Origin: Pyrenophora tritici-repentis
Taxonomy: Eukaryota; Ascomycota; Dothideomycetes; Pleosporales; Pleosporaceae
Length of the DNA: 64,000 nucleotides
Reading direction: 5' to 3'
NCBI RefSeq assembly: GCF_003171515.1
Contig: NC_089391.1
Coordinates: forward strand, 1,550,001-1,614,000
Positions 9,914 through 20,477 of the stretch are shown here, piece by piece. Numbering within the stretch: position 1 is the stretch's first letter; each line of letters starts with the position of its first letter. Position numbers and translations under genes: made by a program. A model generated the notes under the pieces. It did not search any database and had not been told where the DNA came from. It saw nothing but the letters and a program-made list of their open reading frames with translations.

Positions 9914-10405
9914 ATGCGCTTCTTCACACCCCTCGCCCTGCTACCCGCTGCCGCCCTCGCTGCTACCTTCAATGGCGTGCGCGACACAGCCTGCCAGCGC
10001 TATGACAGCAACTACGCCACCGTCTCCGCCGCACAATTGGAGAAACACATCCTCGCGGGCTATCCTTCCGCCAAGAAGCAAGCCGATTCTGGGCGAACGT
10101 GGGCCGGACCTCGGTTGGCCCTTTGTCCGTCAAACTCTGATGATACGTACGCTTGGGTAAGCAAGACGCTCTTTTTTGTTTTTGTTTCTGTTCCAAGAGA
10201 CGATAGGGTGACCTTTTGCTGACGAGTTCAATCAATACAGATTCCGGTCTCGGAATGGTCTGAGGGTGCCCCTAAGAATTATGCGGACCAGAGTGGTATG
10301 GTGGCTGTAGTTTACTACAAGGAGACTGATACATATAATGTTTGTACGTATTTGGCGTCAATTCAGCATAACATTCCCTATGCTGGGCGCTGCAAGGCTG
10401 TTTAG
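9914..10405 (+). CDS. small secreted four-cysteine protein
   Basis: Two exons (9914-10156 and 10241-10405) joined across an 84-nt GT-AG intron give 135 aa. Residues 1-16 (MRFFTPLALLPAAALA) are a textbook signal peptide with a probable cleavage after ALA. The mature part has exactly four cysteines (C27, C71, C116, C132), which could form two disulphides. I recognise no domain. The second exon stays in frame to a TAG and contains two of the four cysteines, which supports the splice. The gene stands alone in a gene-poor stretch with about 1 kb upstream and 1.7 kb downstream without genes. Size, secretion and cysteines fit a candidate apoplastic protein or effector, but that is inference. I am sure of the signal peptide and fairly sure of the gene. 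Confidence 0.75.
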
Positions 10406-12096
10406 AGGGGTGGGGATGGAATGTATGGAAAGGAAGTAGGAACTTAGGAATATTCCCAGGCAGTCTTGTAGGGAGGAAGGATAGGGTTTCATGTACATAG
10501 TTTAGTGTAGATTTCTTCAATATAGGAATTCTATTAGCTAATTCTGATGTGGTCTTGACCCCTGCAAGCATATATCCAATTGCTGGTGTACCAAGGATGG
10601 CCAATACGGTGATGCTGTTGAGAGAAGAATCAGATCGAGAAATGGAATACATCTTCTATCTACCACTATTCATATCGAGTCTAGAAGCTCACACAGCGAA
10701 TGCCTATACCACCTCCACTGGATGGCAGGGGTTTCTTTGAGAATGAAGTAATGATGAGCAAGCTTTGGCGAGACTTGCCGCCGCGACTAGTGAGCATTGA
10801 GAATATCGTGTGGGTGGCGCTGGGTTCCCCCTTTTTCGAAGGGAAGAAGTCGTACCGGTCTGTTACACAGCATCTCCTGGCTTGCTCAGTGTCAAGTACT
10901 TGTCGAAACGCTACGCCAAAAATTCTGGCGATGCACCGTCCATACCCCATTCTAGCATACGGCCCGGTATACACTTTCGAAGAAGTCCGTGTCCTTTCGC
11001 ATCTCGAGCCGCCCATCACAGTCGTATCGGACCCGTACCATTACCCCGCCATCAATGTTCATCACCCTGTACGCGCCAAAGGCCCAACCCATTCCTCAGA
11101 TTGTGGCTGATGTATGTTTTCCGTCGACTCCAGCCGCCATTTTGTCACTTGGAATCCATGACCATCCGTGGAACACAGTCATTCATAACTATGCTTGATC
11201 CATGGACTCCGCGGGTTGGTAAGATGTTGGACCGTATGGATTCCGTGTGGCTGCAAGATGAGGAGCGTGTGGGTAATAATTTTGATTAGCAATATGGTCG
11301 GTATTTGCACTGGTATACGGGGAAGGAGTAGGACCTGAAGCGCTGTTACTGTCTTTAACCTGGGATGCTATCCCCTTGATCAGTTGAGATTTGTCATCTG
11401 AATGTTTTTCCACGACTCAAAGCTGTATAGCTAATGGAGTCATAACGCGAATATAATTGTTTTGATCAAACCTACCAGTTGCACATTGTCACCATTGAAT
11501 GTCAAACCTGTCTTTTATGTCGTCACGTAGATTGTGAAGAATGTGAAGTTGTCCGATGTCGCGCTGAACTCAGCTGCCAAGCCACACGGGTTCTGCATAG
11601 CCCCACGACACCGCTTGGAGCCGGGTAAGCGGCTCCCGAACGCCCTCACCGCGGCTGAAGGAACGCGTGTGGAAATGAGGCTTATTTTGATGATCAGCTG
11701 AAACGCAGATCGTGGAGGGCCTAGGGAGGTTGGGTTGGGTTATATCGTGGGGTTGGGAGATGCCGGCGGCTGCGTCGTCGCAACCTGCGAATTATCTTCG
11801 TTCACCAAACTCGCATCGATCGTACGTCAACACTAAGAAGAAGACCAAGAGAGTATTGTGGGACTTTGAAAAGTTGTCCCTCTGGCTGTGCTGGTAGTAA
11901 ATTTTCTTGACTCACACCGCGCGGTGACCGTGACGGGGAATAGCGAAGGGTTGCCTTAAAGAGGCTGCGCCACACAACGTCACCGTCTTTCATCAGCGTT
12001 TGATCAAAGATACTTATTACAGATCTCACCTCCGACTGCCACTTTCTACATATCTACATCTTAGCACCTACGCAATCGACAAAAAATACCGCTGCG
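10406..12096. other. gene-poor region with weak coding-like stretches
   Basis: No complete gene is supported. On the minus strand, 11413-11189 is an open stretch with protein-like composition (SASGPTPSPYTSANTDH, NPYGPTSYQPAESMDQA) ending in a proper stop. It has no ATG in a useful place and an in-frame stop just upstream, so it may be a relic of a 3' exon. Plus-strand frames over 10700-11289 overlap each other and look like chance. TATA-like or leader sequence for the 12097 gene may lie in the last 150 bases. Confidence 0.4.
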
Positions 12097-12690
12097 ATGG
12101 AGTACACCACAACATTCTGCGAGCCGTTTCCCACGATCGATACGGGCATCATGACACCCCTGCACGACCACGATGCCCCAGTTCTTGACACACCAAACCC
12201 TTGCACCACACATGAGCCTTTTTCGCTACAATACGATGGACCGCTATACACGGAGATCAACATCCCATTACCCCACGTACCAATGAACAACACCAAAGAT
12301 GCAGCCCAAACAGCTTCCTCCATGCTCCCTTCAGAAGTACCAACAGACAAGACCCGCCCACGCTCCCGCACACTATCATCCCTATCATCGTGGCGTTACC
12401 GCCGCTCATCATCTTCATCCTCAACATGCGCTCCTTCGTTGTCAAGCGCGAAGGAAAGTGAAGAGTGGCCGCGCATCCGGAAAGACCAAGTGAAGTCGCG
12501 GGAAGTCAATGCGATGATGGACTTGAGGCATCAGACAAAGAGGGGAAGGAGCGGGACGATTGATGCGCTTGCTGTTGTGCCAGCAGTTCTTGTTCTGTCT
12601 GCTGAGCTATTCACACCGGGTACTGGAGACGTTAAGGAGGGGCGGAGAAAGGACAGTGGGGTAGGTAGGTGGGAGGATGGGATCAGATGA
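12097..12690 (+). CDS. hypothetical protein, Ser/Arg-rich
   Basis: Single open frame of 197 aa with an ATG in good context (GCGATGG). I do not recognise the family. The N-terminal third is acidic and Pro/Thr-rich (MEYTTTFCEPFPTIDTG). The middle has a basic serine run (SLSSWRYRRSSSSSSTCAPS), and the C-terminal third is charged with one short hydrophobic stretch (ALAVVPAVLVLSAELF) that could be a buried helix or weak membrane segment. No signal peptide. The composition, start context and a leader that begins after a gene-free region support a real gene. A downstream intron that alters the C-terminus cannot be excluded. Confidence 0.6.
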   Translation: MEYTTTFCEPFPTIDTGIMTPLHDHDAPVLDTPNPCTTHEPFSLQYDGPLYTEINIPLPHVPMNNTKDAAQTASSMLPSEVPTDKTRPRSRTLSSLSSWRYRRSSSSSSTCAPSLSSAKESEEWPRIRKDQVKSREVNAMMDLRHQTKRGRSGTIDALAVVPAVLVLSAELFTPGTGDVKEGRRKDSGVGRWEDGIR

Positions 12691-13609
12691 AGAGCTTGAG
12701 CGACTGGCCAAAGCCTTTGATTTGGTATTTACTCTTAACATGCCGTCCGGATCATGTTGGTTTTGAGAATTATGTGGTGGTTGGGACGAGTTGCCACCCA
12801 GTGTCCTAGCGCATGACTGGAGAAGGTTCCAAGACATTTAGCAAAACGCTCCCGTGTATACAAGTAATCTACGTATACATGGAAAATAGGAGACGGTAAT
12901 GAGCCCAGTTTGTCACGCAGGATGTCAAACGGAAGGGTCATCTACACACTAGTCCAAGCCTCGGGGGGCTGTGATAGGCAACCCTGGATGAAGCAAAGGA
13001 GACAAAGAAGACATATAATGCACGGTAGGTAGCTTGAATAAACACTATAAACCATTGGAATAATTACAAATCTTTCTATATCCGCCTGCGCCCCTGCACA
13101 ATTGACTTTCGGTACCCCTAAGATAGGGTTCGAACGGGTTCCTTTCCCGCAACACACACCAAATAATCGGCAAGCCTAACAGAGATATGCACTACCAGAG
13201 CAAATGCCCCGATCTGTGAGATTGCGAGCTACAAGTTCTGCATGCCAACAAGCCGCCTAACTGTGACACTTCTCTCTTACCAGCCAAAGTCGACCAACAG
13301 ACCCATCAGAATCCTACCTGCAAATATTGGGCGGCTAGATCTAAAGGATGAACCATGCGCTTAATGTTGCCCTCCCCTTTCCGGAAGATTTGGATCTGGC
13401 ATAATCGAATTGCTTTATCTGATCGTGCTCAGACTGTCTGCTAGTCCTTACTCTCGACTCACCCACAACGCCGTCCCGGTCGCTAGAGCCAAAAGGGGGC
13501 CATTCTCAACGGCTTTAGTGCCTTGCCCCGCGAAACCTTGATTCAATATCATTGTGCCTTTTTCAATCCCCATCAAAATTGCAATTACCGCCAACAGGTC
13601 TAATTACTG
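12691..13609. other. intergenic, nothing recognised
   Basis: No gene, RNA or repeat is supported. A gggttcgaac string near 13125 recalls a tRNA T-loop, but the flanking arms do not pair. Confidence 0.5.
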
Positions 13610-14002
13610 CTACGTTGCAACTCTCCCGCCTCCCCCGTCTAGAGCAACTGGCTTTGGTACGCTTGGCATCGTAGCGCGGTCGATCATCGGTGGCGCCTCC
13701 TCCACGTCTGGTCGTTTACCACGTTTTCGGGTGGCATAAGGTTGCGGGTTGTTGATACTCAAGTTGCGGTATCGGCGGATCAAGTAAATGGAGAACAATA
13801 GGCCTATGATGGTGCCGATGACGATACCTGCTATTGCTGGAGACGAGATTTGACCGTTGCTCTCGCGGGCTATCTCGTTGTAAGTTCCGAGGCCATCGAT
13901 ACCACTGCTGCTCCCGCTTTCACTCCCACGGCCTCGACCGCCTCCTCCGCTGGCACCTTCGCCTCCAGCTTCGCCTCCACCTCTGCCTCCACCTCCAGGC
14001 AT
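13610..14002 (-). CDS. possible Gly-rich single-pass membrane protein (fragment or small gene)
   Basis: An open frame from the ATG at 14002 gives 130 aa. The first 35 residues are almost all Gly with Ser/Arg/Glu. Then comes a short linker and one strong membrane helix (SSPAIAGIVIGTIIGLLFSI) followed by a basic stop-transfer stretch (IRRYRN) and a polar tail. This Gly/Ser stalk, helix and basic-tail layout is common in fungal cell-surface proteins. The start context is poor (T at -3) and no signal peptide is present, so this may be the last exon of a larger gene whose 5' part I could not find, or a remnant. Confidence 0.4.
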   Translation of the reverse strand: MPGGGGRGGGEAGGEGASGGGGRGRGSESGSSSGIDGLGTYNEIARESNGQISSPAIAGIVIGTIIGLLFSIYLIRRYRNLSINNPQPYATRKRGKRPDVEEAPPMIDRATMPSVPKPVALDGGGGRVAT

Positions 14003-15644
14003 AGATAAAAAGGGTAGATAGGATGTGTTATCTACTAAAGAACTCAATAGACTACGTGTTTATTGGGTCTGGTTCAGGCTTTCGCGATAAGTTTGGTTGG
14101 TGCCCAGGTGATATTCAGTCTAGTGGATGGCGCATATGGGGTTGATCAGAATAGGAGGAAGCACAGCCAATTTGCGTTCGGGCTCAACTGCTGTGGAGAA
14201 CCTGTGTTAAATTATATCTGTGAACGTAAGTGTAGCCTGGGGACGTTGGGAGCCTTGGGGTGAGCCTGTCCTGAAGTTTCAGCCTATTTCTTCTGCACCA
14301 CCCAGTAGACAGCATCCATCATTACGCCCGACATGTGTATGGCTACCCATTGAGAACGATGCCTGGGCCCTGTTTGCTGACTTTTGCATCCAGAGAACCA
14401 GCCTCTTAGGTAGACCTAAGGGATCGTCGTTACGCCCCTGCCGGCTCGAAGATCCCGTGCCGGTGAACGTCCCCGGCCTTGCCATGGGCGATCTACTACC
14501 TCGGCATGGTACCGTACCTGATCGGTCGGGCCAGAAGATCGTCAAGGGAGAGATAAAGTATAGTTGCTTTTGCCGTCGCTAAACTCCAACAGTCGCATGG
14601 AGCAATCGCCTGTACCACGAAATGGACGAGAAGGAAGCCTTGATCCTACTACCCCTTCGACCTGTGTTTTGCCGGCTCCAAGTCTTTAGCTTGTATACAG
14701 ATACTCAGATGTCAACACGAATGCTAAGGTAAGTGAGGGCGTTGTATATACAGGCGGTCAGCAATCGGCGAGTTGACGTCATGCCCCTTCAATTGCCCAC
14801 GGCTGCGTTGTCGAGTATCCTCAGCCATCAACAATTCCGAGGTCTGCAAGGCTTCAGCTCAACATCAGATGTTTTTTTCTTATGCGCTGGCCAGCTGCGG
14901 CCGTAGGCTTCCCGCATGTCCGATGTAATCTTGCATATATTGCATGCCCAGCCACGTTATTCCTGGATGCATTCGTCAGCATTCACAACGCTGCGAGGTC
15001 GTATTCGCAACACCACATGGATTAGGGTATTGACACGAGATAGCAGGAAGTCAGACCCGACTCATGCGCTTCCAGCCACTCACGCTCCATGTTTCATAGA
15101 GTTCAAGGATGTGTTGGTTCTCAGGCTGTAATCGGCGATCAGCGCAAAAGCAACACGCAGGCATGCACAAGAAATGGCACTGCCCTTGCCAAGCAGCCTT
15201 TCACGTTCGCCACCCACCATTGGCCCGATACGGGAGCAGATACAGGGAGCCGTCACCCCACGCGGGACCTCTAACACGCTGCGGTCCGATGAGGGTGTGG
15301 CACAAGCTCTGATAAGGCCCAAGTACATTGATGTGACTGCAAGTGGGAAACTGCCGTGTTCAGCTGCTGTCATGGAGGTTAGCCTCTCTTGTCGCCTCTC
15401 CATCTAGACACACTATCAGCTTTCTTCTTCTTTCTTTTTCCTTTTCTGCTGTCGCTATGTATCAACGTCTCCCCGCCGTTTGTGGTTCCGAAACATACAA
15501 CGCCTTGTAACCATTGGGATGGACGCGTTTCAATTTTCGAGTTGCTCTACAACATGACCCTTCGGCGATTGCGGCTATCAATACCCAGAAGCCCAACACA
15601 CGCATTTATTGGCGTCAGCGGCTTGACTGTGTGGCGAAACGACA
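14003..15644. other. intergenic, 1.6 kb
   Basis: No supported gene. A perfect inverted repeat, CTTAGGT-AG-ACCTAAG, lies near 14405-14420. Several overlapping open frames at 15080-15400 on both strands look like chance. Confidence 0.45.
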
Positions 15645-17387
15645 ATGCAACTGCTATTTAATCAAGAATCATGGATCTGGTACACATGCGCTGTATGCAT
15701 GGTTGGCGCAAGGCTGTGAGTATGTTTCCAACTACTGTTGTGGGCCCCTTCATACATGCAGACAAGATTTTTGAGGCAGATATGGTACCTGTGGATATAG
15801 CTGAAAGGAATCGTTACATTATGGGCGTCCCTTTTGGTTGCGCAGATAGTCTCGTACCCTCTCATCTGGTGTCACATGCAACACGGGCAATACACGACGG
15901 TTCATCATAGTATTTGGGCAAATCAGCTGACCACATCAATCTACAGGGTTTCCCGGAAGATGCTCTTTCGATCAGTCAAAGGTCTACAATACGATGACTG
16001 GATCATGGGCCTTTTTGTCACAACATCGTACACGGTCATGATTGTACTTTCAAACCGGTGGCTCAAAGTCGGATCGAATCTTGAGCCAGTAGGTTTCGAT
16101 TTCAATGCACTCACCGCCGACGAATTATTCAAGAGAATCCATGGGAGTAAGCTTGTGGTTGTTGTCGAACAATTGCACATTGCTGTCCTATGGTCCTGCA
16201 AGGCATGTCTGCTAGTTATGTACCACCGCATTACACGGACCGCAAAGCACAACGAAAACATCGCCATAAAAGTTCTCGCGGTCTACACAGCACTCGGGTT
16301 CGTCATTATAGAGGTTCTCTACTTCGCAGCCTGGTGTAGACCCTTCCGACAGTACTACGCAGTGCCCACCAATTCCTCGCAATGCAACACACTGGTCCAC
16401 CACCGAATCGTCAAAGCCGTCTTCAACATATCCTCGGATCTAATCATGCTTTGCATCGCCTTACAGATGCTGATCCGTTCGTTACTTCCGATAAAGAGGA
16501 AACTCATCCTGTGTGGCATCTTCTCTCTCGGAATCTTCGTGGTTGCGGCGAGCATCATGAACAGTTATTACTCTTTCAGCAACCCGTACAAGTCGACATG
16601 GATATACTGGTATGTTCGAGAATCTTCGACTGCCATCCTTGTCGCAAATCTACCTTTTACCTGGACAATATTGCGCGAAATCTTTGAGCTGGGACAATTC
16701 GATGAGACCAACCCACCTCCATGGACTTATCATTCATCCCGGACAGCGGGTGGCCGCAGGACGGCGCAATTACTTAATAATCAAGGTACCACCGGCGTAC
16801 GGACAGGTACCAGGCGCTCACCTAATGTCAGTACGGGAAGCAACAGTACGGGCGCTCACAGCATGACCCTGGTGGGCTCACATGCTACAAAAGAACACTG
16901 CAAGTCACCAGTCGACAGTGGCCGGTTTGAGGATGCCGATAAGGACTTCCTCGCGAGAGGTGTTCATGCTCAAGACTTTGCTCCTGCTGTACTACGGACT
17001 GACATGGTTAACATTGACCTCGAAACTGGCTCTATTCGAGAAGGGGAATCCCAACCAATCTCCCCCGAGTACGCCTTTCAACGGACCAAACCCTCTTCAA
17101 CGCCACCCAGGGTCACCCAGGATGGTACAGGCGGATTCTACGTTAATGATCGCCCAATATCACCACCTCCCCGCGTGCACTTCACTGCCGCGTCGAACCG
17201 ATCTCGCGATGGCAGTGTAGGAAGTTCGAATAGAAGACCTATGAGCCCAGCATCTAGCTACGTCAGTAGTACGTTGAATAGCCGATGTGCAAGTCCTTCA
17301 ACTCAGAGAAGAGCAGCGGCGCATGGCGCGGGCGGAGGCAGGAGCGCCAAAGATCGAAGGAAGAGGACAAAGATGAGTGAACATTGA
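15645..17387 (+). CDS. PTH11/rhodopsin-type fungal 7-TM integral membrane protein
   Basis: Two exons: 15645-15715 and 15947-17387, 503 aa, across a 231-nt intron (GTGAGT donor, CTACAG acceptor). Splicing creates the family's first-helix ending ARLVSRKML followed by LQYDDWIMG, which is how fungal rhodopsin-domain (PF20684-like) proteins normally read. Several further hydrophobic helices follow, with the usual WCRPFRQYYAVP and a Cys near the third loop. Residues after about 300 form a long cytoplasmic tail rich in Ser, Pro, Gly and Arg. Members are plasma-membrane proteins, some PTH11-like receptors; the ligand here is unknown. The start at 15645 is the first ATG after an in-frame stop. The long intron is the main doubt; an extra small exon is possible. 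Confidence 0.8.
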
Positions 17388-18220
17388 GATGTTCAGAGGC
17401 GTAATGATTATGATGCTCAAGATACCCCTAGTAAATAGTTCATACTTAATGTCGTAGCTTCCTAAGCCGTAATGTCAAATTCCATATTATTCTTGCACTT
17501 GAGTATCGTTTGGAGGCGGACAATTGTCGTCATTCGGCTGACTGCCGATAGCACAGGACCCCGCATTCGGTTGCGAGTGCATGCCATGTGCGTCATTTCA
17601 TGATAAGCGGTCAACAGTGACATTTTCCAATTCTAGCCGGTGGAGAAAGTTTGGGGGCTCTTCCCACGCGTTGGCTTGTGAAGGTTGCACGTGAGCAACC
17701 GGATTAGGTAAGCGCCAACCGGATCCTTCCGTTGGTCCATTCATGCAACGGCCATTGCGGATGGCGTAATTGTTCGTGACCGGCAGGCTGCATGTGAAAC
17801 GCGGTAGCAGCTCGATGAGGGCGAATGCGATGGCCTGGAAGCTGAAGTATCGTGTTTGCTGGGCTCAAGCAGTGCAGCGTGCAGTAGAGCGTGCAGATAG
17901 GCGCGTTCTCGAAGCTTGTCGCGGCCTTAAGAAGGCAGCATGGCGACATGGGGGTTCGGCAAGAAAAAGTGAAAGAGCCGAATGAAGCGAAAACCTCTCT
18001 GGCACGGTACGACCATTCATCTTTACCATGCGACCAAATTCCTGAAGTGCTCTGCTCCACCCTGCGCCGTAACGGCGGAAGACTAGCCCACCTCTTTTCT
18101 CACTATCGATAAAAGGCCCGTCACGCAAAGCGCTCGCTCTTTTGCTAAATTACTCTCCCGCTGACTACCCACGACAAAGTAGCAGCCAACCTCCCCACCA
18201 CCTTCTCCTCAGACTTCAAC
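17388..18220. other. intergenic, promoter of the PRPP synthetase gene
   Basis: No gene. A direct repeat CAACCGGAT occurs at about 17697 and 17717. The last 60 bases before 18221 are pyrimidine-rich leader-like sequence. Confidence 0.45.
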
Positions 18221-19922
18221 ATGAGGAACATTGTGGTGCTCGGCGGAACTTCTCATCCGCAGCTCACTGAGTATGTTGCAGCCTCCAGTGGTGGATAATG
18301 CCTTTTCTTTTTTTTCTAATTGATCGCAGGACCATCTGCAACCACCTTGGCATACCCAAGGCCAAGGTGCTTCTTGACAAGTTCAAGGGCGGTGAGACAA
18401 GAGTTGAGATTGAAGAGAGTGTTCGAGGCAAGGATGTCTTCATCATCCAGTCTGGCGGCGGTAAAGGTACGAAAACCCCCAAGCTGCTGCTTGCGCATGG
18501 CTTCTGCGACAGTCATCCGAGAGCACGACAGCACATTTGGGACCCACCACGTCCACCGTGCACTCTCTGAAAAGCCCCGCTGACTTTTGGTGTTGCGCGC
18601 AGTCAACGACCATTTGATGGAGTAGGCCCATCCTCATGGTGAAGTTGAGTGAAGTGCCTGACCTTGCTCCAGACTTCTTATTACCATCTCGGCCTGCCGG
18701 ACCGCCTCTGCGAAGCGCATTACCGCTGTGCTCCCCCTCTTCCCGTACTCGCGACAGTCAGATATCCCCTACAACAAGACGGGTGCGCCTCTTTCAAAAG
18801 TGCCAGGCTCGCGTTCCAGGACTGGCACCTACACGTTCGAGTCGGCCCCGCCCACGCCATTTCCAGGCCAGTCTGAGAGCGCCGGCCTTACAAATGGCTC
18901 CGCCGCGCTGCACCACCAGCTCAGTAGGATGAAGATGGACGAGCGCAATGGTGGCCACTCAAACCCCACGAGTCCTGTCAAGTCCAACGGCATCAAGCGC
19001 ACCGACACCATCGACTCGACCAAGTCAGAAAAGTCGGCATACTTCAATGGCGAGCACGGAGCCAATGCGACCAACGGTACCAACGGCACCTCCACCCTGA
19101 CGCGCCAGCCCACCGTCACAAAGCCACCGGCCTTTGAGCCTCAAGTCGGATACCGGCAATGGGTCGCTCAGGCCGGTACGCTGATTGCGGACCTTCTGAC
19201 ATGCGCGGGCGCCGACCATGTAATTACCATGGATCTTCATGGTGTGTATATATGGAAGAAATTAGGCGACATTGCGCTGACTGTGACTTAGACCCTCAAT
19301 ACCAAGGTTTCTTTGACATTCCCGTTGATAACCTCTACGGCCGCCATCTCCTCCGCAAATACATCCAGTTCAACATCCCCAACTATCAGCAAGCCGTCGT
19401 GGTCTCTCCTGATGCTGGAGGTGCCAAGCGAGCAACCGCCATCGCCGACGCACTGGGAATGCCCTTTGCCCTCATCCACAAGGAGCGCCGCCCTACACAG
19501 ATCAGCGACCGACAAAATGCGACAATGATGTTGGTTGGAGACGTGAGGGACCGTACAACTATCTTGGTGGACGATCTGGCGGATACCTCAAACACCATTA
19601 CCCGCGCTGCAAAGCTTCTGAAGAAGGAGGGTGCGACCCAGGTCATTGCGCTCATTACCCACGGCATTTTGAGCGGCGATGCTATTGACCGCATCAATGC
19701 TAGTGCGCTAGACAAGGTCATCGTAACCAACACAGTGCCTCAAGAAGAGCACAAGTCGAGATGTCCCAAGCTAGAGGTTTTGGAAGTTGGCAATGTCTTC
19801 GCCGAGGTACGCTCAATACGCTCAATACAAGCTATAATAACAGCAAAGTACTAATCCAAGACTAGGCCATCCGACGAGTCCACCACGGAGAGAGCATAAG
19901 CGTTCTCTTCGATTACAGCTAG
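18221..19922 (+). CDS. PRS1: ribose-phosphate pyrophosphokinase (PRPP synthetase) subunit
   Basis: Six exons: 18221-18270, 18330-18466, 18603-18621, 18673-19241, 19292-19806, 19866-19922; 448 aa. The enzyme family makes PRPP from ribose-5-phosphate and ATP for nucleotide, His and Trp synthesis. The start [20 protein letters not shown], then [78 protein letters not shown] and [20 protein letters not shown] are in family order, so all five splices are well supported. About 110 extra residues (Ser, Asn, Thr-rich) sit between the ATP-loop and metal-binding regions, like the non-homologous insertions of yeast Prs1/Prs5. The PRPP loop reads DLADTSNTI rather than the usual DMADTCGTI, suggesting a Prs1-type, possibly regulatory, subunit. 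The gene symbol is by similarity. Confidence 0.92.
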
Positions 19923-20477
19923 TACCTGAACTCGGCGAGCATCTCTTCCCGGGGTCTATTAGTGCTGTCATTCTCATCAAGGGGTGCCGGGAACACGTAC
20001 AAAAACAAGGCGAAGAAAAATTGGCTAGAAACAAGGCGCTAGGGGTTTTGCTTTCTCCGCGGGATACACTCAAAGGCGCAGTCGCACTTTTATGTGTGTA
20101 GCATCTGTTCTTTATTATTTATTCTTGACACAGACGTGGATGTGATAAACCCTTTCCTGTGTGTTGCGTTCTTTTTTTGGGGCAAAACTGCTGAGGAGCG
20201 GTATATCAAGTACCGCTGATATGTGCATTATGAGCATATGTTTATGCATGGGACTGGCGTTGGAGGCAGTTCTTTTATCGAGACAATATTATATGAGATA
20301 TGTCTTCATGTCGCTTTTGTTGATGTTGTGTGGGTGCATGTGAAGATACAGGAAGCGGTACATGGGATTTCTCATATATACTCAAATGCATCTAGGTATA
20401 AAAGACCCTGTACTGAGCTATAAGATCAATATTCATCAACCCTCTACCTTGACTACAACACGCCCATCTACCAGCCC
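19923..20477. other. convergent 3' regions of PRS and ICL genes
   Basis: 555 bp between two convergent stops; T-rich and AT-rich tracts consistent with 3' UTRs. No gene supported. Confidence 0.55.

Noticed and set aside
10700..11289. Overlapping plus-strand frames in the gene-poor region
   Set aside because: Three frames are open at once over parts of the region and none has a clear family, start or splice sites.
13110..13150. tRNA-like gggttcgaac string
   Set aside because: Flanking bases do not form a T-arm or acceptor stem on either strand.
15671..15910. Read-through of the rhodopsin-like gene's first exon into its intron
   Set aside because: The spliced form restores the conserved ARLVSR junction, so the read-through frame is intronic.
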